From: Lingula anatina
Taxonomy: Eukaryota; Brachiopoda; Lingulata; Lingulida; Lingulidae
Length of the DNA stretch: 64,000 nt
Assembly: GCF_001039355.2 (NCBI RefSeq)
Contig: NW_019775378.1
Span: forward strand, 46,204 to 110,203
Reading direction: 5' to 3'
The notes under the pieces were generated by a model. That model was not told the DNA's origin. It made no database searches and saw nothing but the letters and a program-made list of their open reading frames with translations. Of this stretch, positions 46,801 through 57,590 are shown piece by piece; the stretch's first letter is position 1; each line of letters starts with the position of its first letter. The position numbers were made by a program, and so were the translations under genes.

Positions 46801-48158
46801 ATCTTTTTCTACATTAAAGGAACGGAGCCCACCAGAGCGGGTTATTCTGTGCCGTGGCTCGCATACTGGACAAGCTGAAGGTGGAGCAGGAAGTGGATGT
46901 CTTCCACGCGGTGAAGGCTGTCAGACAAAACAGACCACATCTGGTCGATAGCAAGGTAACATGCATACACAGCGTTAGAACAGTGCAATATTTGTACACG
47001 TATATCTGTCTGGGTTGATATTCACTAAAAGTTGAGACCGTGTGTACCACCCGTAGTGTTAGAAAAGGAATAGTCTTGTTGGAATAATATATAATGTTTA
47101 TTCTCCTCTCTGTCTTTACCAGTTATATAATACTTGTCAATCAACGACGGTTTAAACTGAATAAATAAATAAATAAATAAAATACTTAACTGCTTTAATG
47201 CAATAATTACAATTGTAATAATCTAGAATGCTGTAATTGAGAAATTTGCACTAGCACAATACAGCACAATTTATGCACCCAACATCTTTGAGACAACTAG
47301 CACAATTTGTGTATCATGAGACAGCAGAGAAAGCATGAAGCGCATTACTCCTTCAGACTAATTGATTGAACCTTAAACATGTTTTTCTGATAAAAATTCT
47401 ACTGCACACGTCAAGGTTTGTCATAAATATCCTTAAATTCCACAGCAAAGAACTAGTACAGTGTAGATAAATCAATTAAAATCATTGCGAGTCAAACTGC
47501 TGCTCAGTAAGCGTTGAATTAAAAATTAAGCCAAAAACAACAATGCACTTAACTAAGCGCATCTTAAATTCTCTCTAGTTACACAAAATGGCATTAAAAA
47601 CAATTTTACTCACATTCCTGGTTGGACAGGGTTCTCAAAAGATATACACTAAGCTTGAACAACTTCTGGGATCATCAAAACACGTTTTCTTCTTTACAAG
47701 AACTGAACAAAGGAATGTGCTGTGCTCTCTGGCTAGGAAATTTAAACCCCCTCAAGGAATCTCATTAAAAAAGAACCAGAAGAAAATCATATGCTTCTTA
47801 ATACTTCCTATCAGCAATAGGGGGCAGCACCTTACGGTCTACTCCTATTAGCCATTGGCAATACAGGGCAGAACTTAATAGTTTGATTAAATGTTCAGCT
47901 ATGTAGAAATTTGCCAGGTGTTACACCATATTTAGATGACGTCCCGATAATTACGTACTTGACTATATATACACAACACTTTGAATTAACGTATTTACTC
48001 CCAGCATTTTTATATTCGCATACACTGTATAAATGATGTCAATATACAGTACAGGTACATGAATTATATTTATCTTGTAGGAGCAATACTTCTTTTGCTA
48101 TGAAGTGGTTGAAGAATACGCCCACAGGTTCGACACGTACACCAACTTCCAGATGTAG
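28627..48158 (+). CDS. receptor-type protein tyrosine phosphatase with F-type lectin, EGF and FN3 ectodomain
   Basis: A single-pass membrane phosphatase that would remove phosphate from tyrosine on intracellular proteins. Exons: 28627-28879, 29133-29366, 29509-29721, 30041-30262, 30895-31113, 32150-32293, 37935-38249, 38410-38492, 38892-39120, 39342-39556, 39740-39812, 40065-40173, 40446-40507, 40621-40784, 41032-41119, 41297-41373, 41676-41712, 41906-42003, 42250-42369, 42539-42699, 42930-43065, 43344-43490, 44285-44384, 44640-44713, 45027-45161, 45563-45691, 46237-46394, 46820-46955, 48081-48158. They sum to 4209 bases (1402 residues) with every phase matching. Order: signal peptide, Cys-rich region, two fucolectin-type domains, EGF, three FN3, membrane span, PTP D1 (active motifs), PTP D2 (inactive motifs). 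The start ATG precedes a hydrophobic stretch; a strong acceptor at 28604-28619 suggests an upstream 5' UTR exon. Extra exons may be hidden in the assembly gap. I do not assign a vertebrate RPTP subtype. Confidence 0.9.
29133..31113 (+). CDS. RPTP exons 2-5: two F-type lectin (fucolectin/FTP) domains
   Basis: Exons 2-3 (29133-29366, 29509-29721) encode domain 1, from [12 protein letters not shown] to LCEIIVRGY; exons 4-5 (30041-30262, 30895-31113) encode domain 2, from [10 protein letters not shown] to LCEVTIKGY. Both show the family core (AVDG/AIDG, W..VDLG..Y.V, final LCE.. strand). Domain 2 contains H275, 26 residues, R302-D303-D304 and K310, close to the F-type fucose motif H-X26-R-X-D-X4-R/K but with one extra residue before the lysine. 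Domain 1 has Arg in place of the His and lacks the Arg-X-Asp, so probably does not bind fucose. All four exons are phase 1-1. Ligand binding is inferred, not shown. Confidence 0.85.
32150..32293 (+). CDS. RPTP exon 6: EGF-like domain
   Basis: Forty-eight residues with eight cysteines ([17 protein letters not shown]..., ending [15 protein letters not shown]), a laminin/MEGF-type EGF module. Symmetric phase 1-1. Donor GTATGT at 32294. It is followed by the longest intron of the gene. Confidence 0.85.
   Translation, partial: SVQINTLVLNAETAVTVDIPVNSVIPCMESVYLAVLKAGRDIMGLVK
32459..34112 (+). mobile_element. Tc1/mariner transposon copy 2, full length, transposase decayed
   Basis: The same 30-base terminal repeats as copy 1 lie at 32459-32488 and 34083-34112. 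The transposase runs on the plus strand: [20 protein letters not shown] (32797 on) then a stop at 32869, with later pieces in several frames. Many stops show it is dead. It lies in RPTP intron 6. Confidence 0.85.
34542..35195. other. assembly gap (654 N)
   Basis: Unsequenced. The long frames across it consist of unknown residues and are not genes. It may hide RPTP exons. Confidence 0.99.
35661..35768 (+). pseudogene. possible relic of a mobile-element ORF N-terminus
   Basis: [18 protein letters not shown] followed by [15 protein letters not shown] resembles the start of small basic proteins that begin MPLSNAERQ-x-YRER and are frequent in invertebrate mobile DNA. The frame stops after 35 residues. 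Weak evidence; it could be chance. Confidence 0.3.
37935..39812 (+). CDS. RPTP exons 7-11: three fibronectin type III domains
   Basis: FN3-1 lies in exon 7 (37935-38249: [27 protein letters not shown]). FN3-2 is split over exons 8-9 (38410-38492, 38892-39120: [28 protein letters not shown]). FN3-3 is split over exons 10-11 (39342-39556, 39740-39812: [34 protein letters not shown]). Each shows the FN3 tryptophan or equivalent, the tyrosine corner and the G-strand end. The exon 9 start at 38892 is the only acceptor keeping the frame open. Several N-glycosylation sequons (NNS, NVT, NHT, NTT, NDT) fit an extracellular stalk. Confidence 0.85.
40065..40173 (+). CDS. RPTP exon 12: transmembrane segment
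   Basis: About residues 746-767: a Gly-rich lead and then [18 protein letters not shown], ended by a basic stop-transfer sequence (KRSRR across the next exon). Topology: extracellular N-terminus. Confidence 0.9.
40446..43490 (+). CDS. RPTP exons 13-22: juxtamembrane region and PTP domain D1
   Basis: After the juxtamembrane exons, D1 runs from about residue 845. It shows [18 protein letters not shown] (pTyr loop), [25 protein letters not shown], the WPD loop (WPDHGVP, residues 1002-1004) and the signature [11 protein letters not shown] with Cys1038 and Arg1044; the signature is split between exons 20 and 21 inside the serine codon. The Q-loop [11 protein letters not shown] is also present. 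All catalytic elements are intact, so D1 should be active. Exons 15-22 are short with compact introns. Confidence 0.92.
43527..43700 (+). repeat. dispersed CCTCCGCCAAGG repeat in RPTP intron 22
   Basis: GTTACCTCCGCCAAGG, CACCGTTTGTCTAATTGTCTG, GATGAAAAAATCAGG and the diverged GGTGTTGATCC match the 2447-2605 repeat in order. It is interrupted by a C-run at 43590. Confidence 0.6.
44285..48158 (+). CDS. RPTP exons 23-29: PTP domain D2 (predicted pseudophosphatase) and C-terminus
   Basis: D2 has the fold markers ([58 protein letters not shown]). The WPD loop reads DWMTSESVP (W1295-M-T), lacking the catalytic aspartate. The signature reads VHCMNGAHQSG: Cys1331 is present, but Gln1337 stands where arginine is required. 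D2 is therefore predicted to lack phosphatase activity and, as in other RPTPs, may regulate D1 or bind partners. The protein ends ...DTYTNFQM with TAG at 48156-48158. Candidate poly(A) signals are at 48968-48973 and 49390-49395. Confidence 0.9.
45287..45485 (-). mobile_element. non-LTR retrotransposon 3' fragment in RPTP intron 25
   Basis: The reverse complement matches the 3' UTR of the element at 26600-27530: CTTTCAGGTGCCTGTGC, AAATCTCATTAAGTTCTATT, CGCATATCCTAT, GGTTGCCATGTCTCAATAAA. It is heavily 5'-truncated and fills about half of a 401-base intron, in antisense orientation to the gene. Confidence 0.85.
46956..48080 (+). other. RPTP intron 28
   Basis: Last intron. It contains AATA-type repeats near 47158-47180. 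An 87-codon frame inside (47588-47851) has no recognisable domain and is not called. Confidence 0.6.
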
Positions 48159-49253
48159 GATTGAAGACGTAACCTTTACGGCCTTCATCGAGATGGAAAG
48201 CAAAGACTGTTATATGATAAAAGTACATTATTTGTTTCTGCCATCAGTGTCTTTTATCAAGGGTTTAATAAGACGTTTCTGACCCCCCTGGCCTTTGCCT
48301 GTGTGCCTGCTACTTTATAGGGAGGGGAGGCGGGAAATCACTGACTCACATAAAATATTGTCATAGTATTTGTTCCCCGATAACAGCGTAATATGTATAA
48401 CTTTTATAACGATTTTATTTCCCTGTTTTAAAAGCTTTTGATAAAATCACATCAATATAGTCAATTAATCCATTAGGTATTTTATAATGGTATGACATAT
48501 TTTAAAACTATGCAGAATTGACAATTATTATAGCACAATTTATTCAAGAGCGTATGAATGTGGAATTACGTAGATCGAAAATACATAAATACATGTATAT
48601 GATGATGGTTCTACATGTATAAGCATGATCATATTTTAAAATATTCCAGTGTCAAAACAATCGGCTCCTTACTGGTGTTAAGTTGCTTATGCCTGGAGAC
48701 CACAATGATCTATTAATGCAAACAATGTGCTTGTTAGTTTAATTTAGGTAACGTTACAATAGTATCATGAGTGGTTTCATTTTTTTCTCTTAAAGGGCAG
48801 CCTGCACTTTAAACGTGCCCATAAAGCTCACAATTACATGTATAGTTCATGTCGGGGGTTGTTATGTTAATAGACTATTCCAGTTACAGTGTTCACGATG
48901 AAACTTTTGCAGAAATTCAGACACACTTGTTCTCAGGCTAGCCATATATAAACTTAGTGAAAATGGAAATAAAGTAAATGGAAACAGAACACATTTACAT
49001 AGTTACCCAAGGAGTGATTATAGTTGGAAGATTAAAGTAATTAATGCAGTTAATGCAGTTACACCCTACTAAAAACCAGTATTCCGACAGATATTCTGAG
49101 AAATAACCATGTAAACATATATTTGTATTAACCAAGGATGCGTATACCTTCTTGTTAGTTATATATACACACATTTTTAAGATCTTAAGAAATTCTTTAG
49201 AACGCATTCATTTTTACGAATGTTATGACATTTTCTCAGGCTTCCTGCTTTTC

Positions 49254-49254
<1 letters not shown>

Positions 49255-49296
<42 letters not shown>
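49255..49296. repeat. (TTA)n microsatellite
   Basis: About fourteen TTA units. Confidence 0.9.
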
Positions 49297-49297
<1 letters not shown>

Positions 49298-49479
49298 AAA
49301 TTAACGTTTCATACTTTCGCAGGTATTTCTACAGCATAAAAATGATAGATGGTAATGCCTTGACAATAACAATCCAGATTTGTTATGAGAATAAATAATA
49401 ATGATCAAATTGAGTTTTGCTTTACTTTTATAATAACGAATTAAGTTCTTAATGGTTGAAATGTGTGTGTGTGTGGGGG

Positions 49480-49800
49480 GGGGGGGGGAGATGGGGGATG
49501 AACATGAGGAGGGGAAATGGGTCCCCGGGGTCTTCCTTTGTTGTTTGAAACATTAATTTTCATTTCATTGAATTTTTCAGAAACCAGTGTCGTTTAAAAA
49601 AACGATTCTGGCAACCAGAAAATAGTTTCGTTTTTCAAAAACGATTCTGGGAAGCCAGAAATGTTTTTACTGAGGGAAACAGAAGTGGACAGACGGAGAG
49701 AAGACTGGTGATTAGCAGGTAACCTTCACCGCGGAAGCTGTGCTGAATATTACGGTCTCTCTCTCCGCCGTGCGGTGACGGCCGCCGATCGATAAAATAT
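49480..49800 (+). repeat. AACGATTCTGGCAACCAGAA repeat, copy 1
   Basis: Contains two hairpin-prone units (AACGATTCTGGCAACCAGAA and AACGATTCTGGGAAGCCAGAA) and then CACCGCGGAAGCTGTGCTGAA, TTACGGTCTCTC and GCCGCCGATCGAT. The same parts recur inverted at 58630-59700. No coding capacity recognised. Confidence 0.7.
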
Positions 49801-50635
49801 CCTATGTAATAAATTAATAATAACTCGAACAGATTTTTACACAACATATTGTAGATTTTCTTCATGGATTTCGCTCAGTTAGTTTTATGCTTTGAACGGT
49901 GAGTGAAAGTGATTTAATGAAACAATGCGCCGAGCATTTTTTTCGGAATTTTCTAAACAAGAGAAAATTGACATAATACAAATATGGGCCAATTCTTTAA
50001 GTTAATTTGCTCAGTTTAAAAAGTTGTGTTTTATTTGTGCATAAATAATTAATTATGTAGAATTTATTTATGGAAAATAACCTATGGCTTTACACAAGGC
50101 GATTCAAGTGTGAAACTTGAGCGCTTTCTTTAAAAGTGTCCATTTGTGTTTCAAAAAGTAAGAAGAAAAAAAGAAGAAATATCATCAACCTTACGGTTAC
50201 GCGTAAGATTGGATGAAAATTATGTCATTTCTATCACAATCCAGCCCCAGTTCGTTCATTTAACCCATGAAAGCGGATTTATGTCCAGTCACGCAATATC
50301 AAGTACTCGGTATGGAGGCTTTGAAAATTTATTTATATTTTATAAATTAAAATTAATTTTGTCGTGTGTGTGTGTGTGTGTGTTTGTAATTTTCACTTAA
50401 CCAACACCTTATCCTCTTTTTGAGACGGATAGGCCTACTTATTGTTCCTTCTCATCAACCAGATGATAATTCAAACCGAAGCATTCGCACGGAAAGTAGG
50501 TGACCTCTTCATTATTATGTAAATCAGGTGAGCGTTTAGGTGAGAGGTACTCAGATAGGACCAAGGTCAGTAGAAGATGGAGAAGAAGGATGTCCCATGC
50601 CATATTCCTGATATTGCCACATGTTGACCGAAAAG

Positions 50636-51239
50636 ATGGCACTGAAACCGGCAGCAGTACCTCGTAAGTTCCGTATAGATGATAGAAAATGTAAGGTAAC
50701 ATTTCTTAGTTTTGCATTGACGATATTTTCCCAAAATGGTGCACTCTAGGCATAATGCCCAACTGACGAGAAGGATACTTTCTCCTAACTTTCCTTCAGT
50801 GCCTTTTGGGCACCCTTTTGTTTCTGATACCATTAACTGTCCATGAGGGTTCAATATGAAGATATATTTAGATATATATACACTGTATATTATATTTGTA
50901 TAATTTAAAAGCTTAATTGCGATTTATTAATTATAACGCAAAATATGCTGACACGAACTGCTGTAATGAGCATGTAATGCTTTATCAGATCTTTAGACAT
51001 TGTTTTATGTATACGGATTTATTCCTTTAATTCCAGTGACTCCAAGTACCGTTTTCGAAGGTACCAGAAGCGTCCTACTCAAAGACACGTTTCGTGTTCA
51101 GCATATACAGCCCCACGCCCATGCCAAGATAGCCTCCTATGCCGACGTTTGTCTGCTCGTTTATATGCAGGGACGACATTTAGTACGGAATTTTATGTTT
51201 GCTTTTGCTTGTAACATTCTGCTCCAAAACGTATATTAA
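50636..51239 (+). CDS. tentative two-exon small protein
   Basis: Exon 1 (50636-50663) starts AAAAGATGG, a good initiation context, and ends at donor GTAAGT; exon 2 (51037-51239) follows a pyrimidine tract and CAG and ends TAA. Phases match (1/1), giving 76 residues: MALKPAAVPLTPSTVFEG, then RSVLLKDTFRVQHIQPHAHA and ...NILLQNVY. The GC content is higher than in the surroundings. A competing frame across the same junction is also open (upstream from about 50531, ERLGERYSDRTK... to ...FYVCFCL). I recognise no family in either, and chance remains possible. Confidence 0.28.
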
Positions 51240-51259
51240 ACTAAAAAAGCACTCAGAGA

Positions 51260-51645
51260 TCGCAGACCTCCGCCAAGGCAGCAAAGTCTCCATTAAATGC
51301 CGTGTCACCCCTAAATTTTCGATATTTTTGATTATTGATTGATTATTTATCCGGATCACCACCAAAAATTAATCATCTGTTCCTTGGCCCACTTCTGACA
51401 GTTCCTGAATATTTCATCAAAATCGGTCCATAACTTAGTTTTTTGATTATTGATTATTGATTTATCATTGATCCGGATCACCACCAAAAACTAATCATCT
51501 CTTCCTTGGTCCACTTCTGACAGTTTCTGAAAATTTCATCACAATCGGTCCATAACTTTCCATAATGTTGATGACAGACAGACAGATAGACAGACAAACA
51601 AACAAACTGGGGTGAAAACATAACCTCCTTGGCGGAGGAAATTAA
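51260..51645 (-). repeat. dispersed CCTCCGCCAAGG repeat, internally duplicated
   Basis: Ends with AACCTCCTTGGCGGAGG. The core (ATCCGGATCACCACCAAAAA, TTCCTTGG.CCACTTCTGAC, ATCGGTCCATAACTT) occurs twice, about 117 bases apart. Minus-strand relative of 2447-2605 and 43527-43700. Confidence 0.75.
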
Positions 51646-53547
51646 AAGACGAATAAAATGAGCTTTCTTTTTATGAAACTTCTCATAGAAATTAAATCCA
51701 TACTAAGCGTCTGACCTGCATGATGCTCGGTTGTTTCTTTTGGTAATTGTATGATACTATGTCGTAGTACAGTGCTCTATCTGATCATGGTGTTATAAGG
51801 GTAATTTACATGCTTTTGGGTAGGGGTTGATACCTGTTTTTTTTTCAAACCACCTGAAATGTTAGATTTAAACTCCTCATTTAACAGAAATAATGTGTGT
51901 ATAAAATGATAAAGTGATTGATTTAAAAACATCATAGATTAATTTCCAAGAAGAGAATGTTTTCTGTTTGTCACTGAAAATGTGCGTGTGGACAAATCTG
52001 CAATTTGACACCTCGCTGTGAACTTGAAGTTGTACTCTTATTCATTTTAAATTAATTATGTTGACCTCTGGGAAGGAAACACATTGCAACCGCATTACGT
52101 AAAATGCATACAGGGTATAGGAAAATTTTAATTACATTTATCGTGTGTTCAGTTGAAAAAGAGGAAGGGATGTTAATCTACAAAAGACACTGTTAATAAA
52201 ACGTATAACGCCTTAGAAATCCCAACATTGTGTAAAAGGCAAATGTGGCCACGTAATTTCAGAATTGTCTACATGTACAATATCGATCTTTTAACATGTA
52301 TGAATATGGCTGTGTGACTGTGAATAAACTTCCTCTGGTTCTCGGTGTTTTCAGTACTGGGCGGGGACCAAATGTCCGTTTCCAGAAACAAAGTTAAACC
52401 ATGGGGTGGGGTAAAAATTGTCATCCAAAATAAATACCAATTTAATATTGCATTAGTAGAATGGAGATAAGAAAAGTGTTCCTATAGTTGGCTACAAAAA
52501 TTTCCCAGGATTGGGATGATTTATATGCCGTTTAGGATTTATATTACAAAACAAAAGTGTCGAAAAACAACGGGGGCATAGACTTCATTTAGATACCGTT
52601 TGTCCATTAAAATGTTTCTGTAGGACTGACATTAATCATAGCCTTTTGCTTTCCATATTTTCAAAATCACTTGAGCTGTGGCAAAGACCAATTTTTGGGA
52701 GATAATGAATATTCTGAAAGGTTTCTATGAATTTTTTGACCGCCAACTTTTGTCAATTTTGCTCAAAAAGAGTGAACAATTAATAATTCTTAAACAAAAT
52801 TATAGATTTTTTAAAATTAGATAATATGATTTACTATTTTATCTGTTACACTTCAGTCCATTCTAACAGTTTGGTCAGTTATTTATTTAAGAATTTTACG
52901 GAATTATCACCTAAAATGTTATTTCAAAGTATTTTGTTCTTCTAAATGGCAAATTCGATATTCTACCAAAGTGAATGTAAAGCTTAATACTTTCTTTGGT
53001 TTTAATTTTTAAAGTGAAAAACATGCCTAAAATCTTTCACAGGAGCGTTCTAATTACAGTTGTTCTGTGTTCTTATTCATTTTAATTTTATTCGGGAGCA
53101 AGGGGTTACTGAGCAAGACCGGCTAGGTTAGATATCAGTCCTGCATGTCCATGTTGTGTTATTTTTGCTTAGTATCATCATTGAACGCCGAGAACCAGAG
53201 TCGGTTTTAAGTGGATGTGAAAAGTCACTTCAATACAATTATTTTTTAGTAAACTTTTAAGTTTTGTTTGTATATTATTCTGAATTTGGCTAAGACTTGG
53301 ATAATCTTGTAAGCCGTCCATGCCTTTATGTCGTTTCTTATTTCCATGCTTTGCCAATGTAAATTTTCATCCACAGTTACGCCATGTATGATATTTATTT
53401 TCGGACTTAGTGCAAAGAAAACAAAATTTGAAAAAAAACATCGATTGGCAAAGCAACCAAGAATCTTACAACATGAAGAAATTTTGGCTTCTGTTCGATT
53501 GGGTGTGCAAATATCAACGAGACGACATAGGACAAAGTCTGCTTACA

Positions 53548-53550
<3 letters not shown>
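51646..53550. other. gene-free stretch
   Basis: AT-rich with no exon that I can support on either strand. Confidence 0.5.

Positions 53551-53582
<32 letters not shown>
53551..53582. repeat. (TG)n microsatellite
   Basis: About sixteen GT units. Confidence 0.9.
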
Positions 53583-53584
<2 letters not shown>

Positions 53585-53941
53585 GTGCACGAATAACGTT
53601 TACAGAAGATTATTTGCATTTTTAAAATTGTTACAACCTCTGAATTTGGACAGATATGTTTTTGATGGAATTCGATGAAGATAAGGCACTAATGACAAGG
53701 CATAAAAAGTTGCCAGGTAAAATTTGTTTGAAAAGTCAATTTTGTCTATTATCAGTTATGATCTTAAACTTATTTTCTCAAAAGTCAAAGGATTCTGTCT
53801 TTTCGTAACAATGTTCAAAATGCATACAATCTTCGACTTGTTTTACTTGCAGATTTAATGCATTTTTTGTTTGTTAAATTTTAATTTATATTAATTTAGA
53901 ACACAAAATGTTATATCTTCATAATTGTTATAAAAATTTTA

Positions 53942-54400
53942 GTGCTGTAAATAATTCATTTTGACAGTAATAAACATACAAATGCTTTACTTCGTTCAAA
54001 ATTTGCAAAAAGAATCTCTTTTTCCCTAGCTCACCTCGATCCCTACTTCTCCTGCTTACTATTCTGCCGCGTTATCCACTGAGCCACCACCTCAGCTTAA
54101 CATTTCTAGTTCGTAGGACACTCTTATCGCAAGTTAAATTACTCATTTTGATTTTTTTTGCNGTAAATAATTCATCTTGAGAAAAATAAATTCGCAAATG
54201 TTTTACTTTGTTCAAAGCTTGCAAAATTATTTTAATTTTCCCTAACTCAGCTCGAACCCTTCTTCTCTTGTGTACTGTTCTGTCGTCTTACCTATTGCGC
54301 CACATCCTCGACTTCTCTTCCAAAGGTTGCAGGACACTCTTGTCGCGGTTTAAACTACTTATTTTTATTTTTATTCTTTTTTGCTGGGACATAGATGCCC
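53942..54400 (-). repeat. 227-base tandem repeat carrying tRNA-like pol III boxes
   Basis: Two diverged units start with TGCTGTAAATAATTCAT (53943 and 54170, where the N at 54172 replaces T). On the minus strand unit 1 has the A box TGGCTCAGTGG (54076-54086) and the degraded B box GGGATCGAGG; unit 2 has TGGCGCAATAG and the good B box GGGTTCGAGCTG (54249-54260). This fits a tRNA-derived SINE duplicated in tandem, not a working tRNA. Confidence 0.55.
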
Positions 54401-57400
54401 CAGGTTTCGGACCCAGCGTCCCCACCCACCCACCCCTGGTAGACTTTCCTTTTATAGTAACTAAGGAGAAATTTTAAAAGGCCTTCTAGAAAATAAAGTT
54501 CCCAGATACCCGAATCGAAACACCACCCTTACAGTTCGCCGAGCCAATGAAAACGATAAGCCATTTGGAATGTAATTGTAAAGTACTTTATTTCGAGCAA
54601 AATAAAACTACCATTGATGTATTCTCATACTTTCAAACATCCACTTTGTTGAAGATTATTAAAACATAAAAATCACAATAAGTTTTGCATATTCAGAATT
54701 ATAAAAACAAAAATATTGATATCTGCATAAGACTCGATTGAGTTTTATTTGACAAATACACTATCTAATGAACTACTTGACTAATGTTTGATCTTGTTAT
54801 AATATTAAACATTATTTCAGGTAAAAATGGCAATCCGTTTTTTTAATATCATTTTTAACAAAAACAACGGCAGATCTAGTAGCTGTTTCACCCCACACCA
54901 CCGCAGGAAAATTCGAAAGAAACTCACTCTGATATCACAATTTTAAAAGTCACAAAAAATACTCCGAATTGCCAAGAATTTGAAAATATTACACCCTTTC
55001 AAAACTCCATGTATCTGCCATTATTTTTGTTTCATTTTAATCAGAAGGTGCTATGAACTTTTTCATGGTATGGCTTTTTCTACATTTGATACGACATAGA
55101 ATTCCGACGGTTACTGCTTAGAGGAAAAAACACATTTTTGCTATGTTTTGAAAAAAATTGTTACAAGCCGTTTGTGAAATAAATTCTGACATTTTACAGC
55201 GACCGATACATTCAAATATACTACATTACTAAATGGGGAATGTGAAAAAAAAACAATTCCCGAGAGACAATAACTATTGAAAAAAAACATTTTAGCAATT
55301 GCAACGTGTAATTATTAAACCTAGGAAGAATGGAGGGACAAATCATGGTGTTGCTTATACCACCTTTCATTTATATTGTAAAGTCCAAAAATTTGTAACA
55401 AATGGTTTCCAACTTTCTGACCGTAAATAATATTCTTATATGAGAAAATAAACACCATTTCTGCATCGATATACTGAAAATGACATAGAATTGCTAAAAA
55501 GCAGCAGTTTTGAAAATGGGAAACTTTGGATCACATGACTGTTCCCTCCATCTTTATGCAAGAGTGAGATCTGTTCAACAAATTAATGCCACAAATGCAA
55601 GTCATAATTAACAAAAAAATTACAAAAAAATATTGTACATACTATTCACCTTAACTTTAGAAAAATCAGTGATATTAACATTACAATCCAGATGAGCAAA
55701 CTTAGATAAATAACAAACATCGTTTAATATATCCATAGTATTTTTATGCAGAGTTTAACTTGGTACACTTGGCTTAACCAAATCACTTTACAACTGCATG
55801 TTATTTTTTATCAGATTAAGCCTTAAATGTGTGAACTTAATATACTCCATTACTCAAACAAATTGATCGATAGTTGTCCGTAAAAATGACACTTTTTCCT
55901 CAACAAGACAGCAAGTTTTCAAGCTTCAAAACATTATACAGGTAAGAGTTTTAAGTAACTAGATTTTAAGTCACCTTCGATATGGAAATAAAGACTTGTG
56001 AATTTTACACGTGGCTATAGAATTATAAAAATTTGTAACCCCAAAATGGGGTTTTCAGATCGTAGTTTTGGAAACGGTTTTTGGATAAAGTAAATCTAAA
56101 GAGAAATTTGCTGAAATTTCTTTTTTTAAGCTTTATTAAAGGTCCAAGCCACATTGCACACCTTCAAAATTAAGAATTTAATTCTAGTAGTTCGAAGCAA
56201 GTGTAAGAATTGTAAATGCCAAGTTCCGAGTGCCGAGTGAAATTGCTTGTTTAGAAAATAAAGAATATGAAATTTTTAGTCTTTAAATAGAATTTTGTCA
56301 ACTAAGCATTAAACAATTTTAGAAATGGATTAAATTGATTATGTATTATTTTTAAGATCAATAACATAAGACAGCTTCAGTATAATTTATTTCTTTGCAA
56401 AGCAATTTAAAAGGACGTGAATAAGTAACACAAGTCACAAAATGTACAAAATTACATGAACAGTTTTCAGGGGGATCTTTTTTTTCGTCTTTTGATGAAA
56501 AGGTCAAACTGAGCTTCCCTTGTGAGTTTTTTTGGACCAGAAAAGTAAATTTTCCGTATTTTTGAGCATTATATTTGCATTGAAATAAACGTCAAGTCAC
56601 AACTTGCTGCCTTGCTGAAGAATACCGCAAATAGTATTACAAACGTCATGGAGGCAAACTCAGACAGACTATGTAACGTAAAACATGTTTAAAGGCATAA
56701 GAGGCGGTTTCATTCTTTGGCGAAATAAAACAAGCTTTTTTTACTAATGACTACGCAATGTTTAATATTCTGCATTTTAATTTTTTACAAAAGGCTTTAA
56801 AACTTGAAGGTAAAAAACACGGTAAATTGCTTTGGGCAGAACTGTTTGACTAGACAACGTGATATTGAAATGAGCCATAATTAAGAAATATTAAAATTAC
56901 GTTCAAGCATTACTTGCGAATTGGCCCTAGCAATCGCCCCCTATGCCTTGAAAATCATGCTTTCATAATCAGTCACGCAGAAAGCAGTACAACTATTTAC
57001 TAGGTCACATACTTCAATGGTATTATTTGTGAAAACATGCCAAAATTAGAAGTGGAAGTATATCACTTAACCAAAATCACGTTCTTTAATTTTCAACTGT
57101 GACCATTTTGCTGTACTATAATTATGACACAATTGTATTAAAAACCACTCATTAAATTTCAACAGCCAAAATTTAAAAGAGCCATTCCACAGAATTTTCC
57201 CCATCTTGACTATTTCGCATGTAAAACTTTACTGCCACTACTAATTCTGCCGATGTAGTTTAAAACCCTGTGTAGTTAACATGAGGCACAACTGCAAATT
57301 TCACTGTCATCAGGTACGTGATGAAATAAAGGAGGCATGAAGGACACAAAATATCACGTGGGGAAAATACTGGTGGATGGTAAAACCCAGTGTTCAACAT

Positions 57401-57424
57401 GCAGGCGTCAAAGACATTTTTTAA
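54401..57424. other. gene-free stretch
   Basis: Strongly AT-rich. It could include untranslated sequence of a minus-strand gene, but no exon is visible. Confidence 0.45.
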
Positions 57425-57590
57425 ATACATCAAATATAAGTTACCAACAAATACCTAAAACCACTGTCTTATAACGTTTCGTTGAATCGGTTAAAACTGA
57501 AATATCTACATATATATACTTAGTATCCTGGCCGCCTTGCATCCACACCCTGGTCACTCAGAACTGAAGAAGTGACATCTCTTCCAAGGG
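57425..57590 (+). repeat. dispersed repeat, copy 2
   Basis: Shares AAATACCTAA, AATCGGTTAAAACTGA, ATACTTAGTATCCTGG and CCTGGTCACTCAGAACT with the inverted copy at 13508-13700. Confidence 0.6.

Noticed and set aside
47588-47851. 87-codon frame in RPTP intron 28
   Set aside because: No domain, inside a well-supported intron, and no splice partners.
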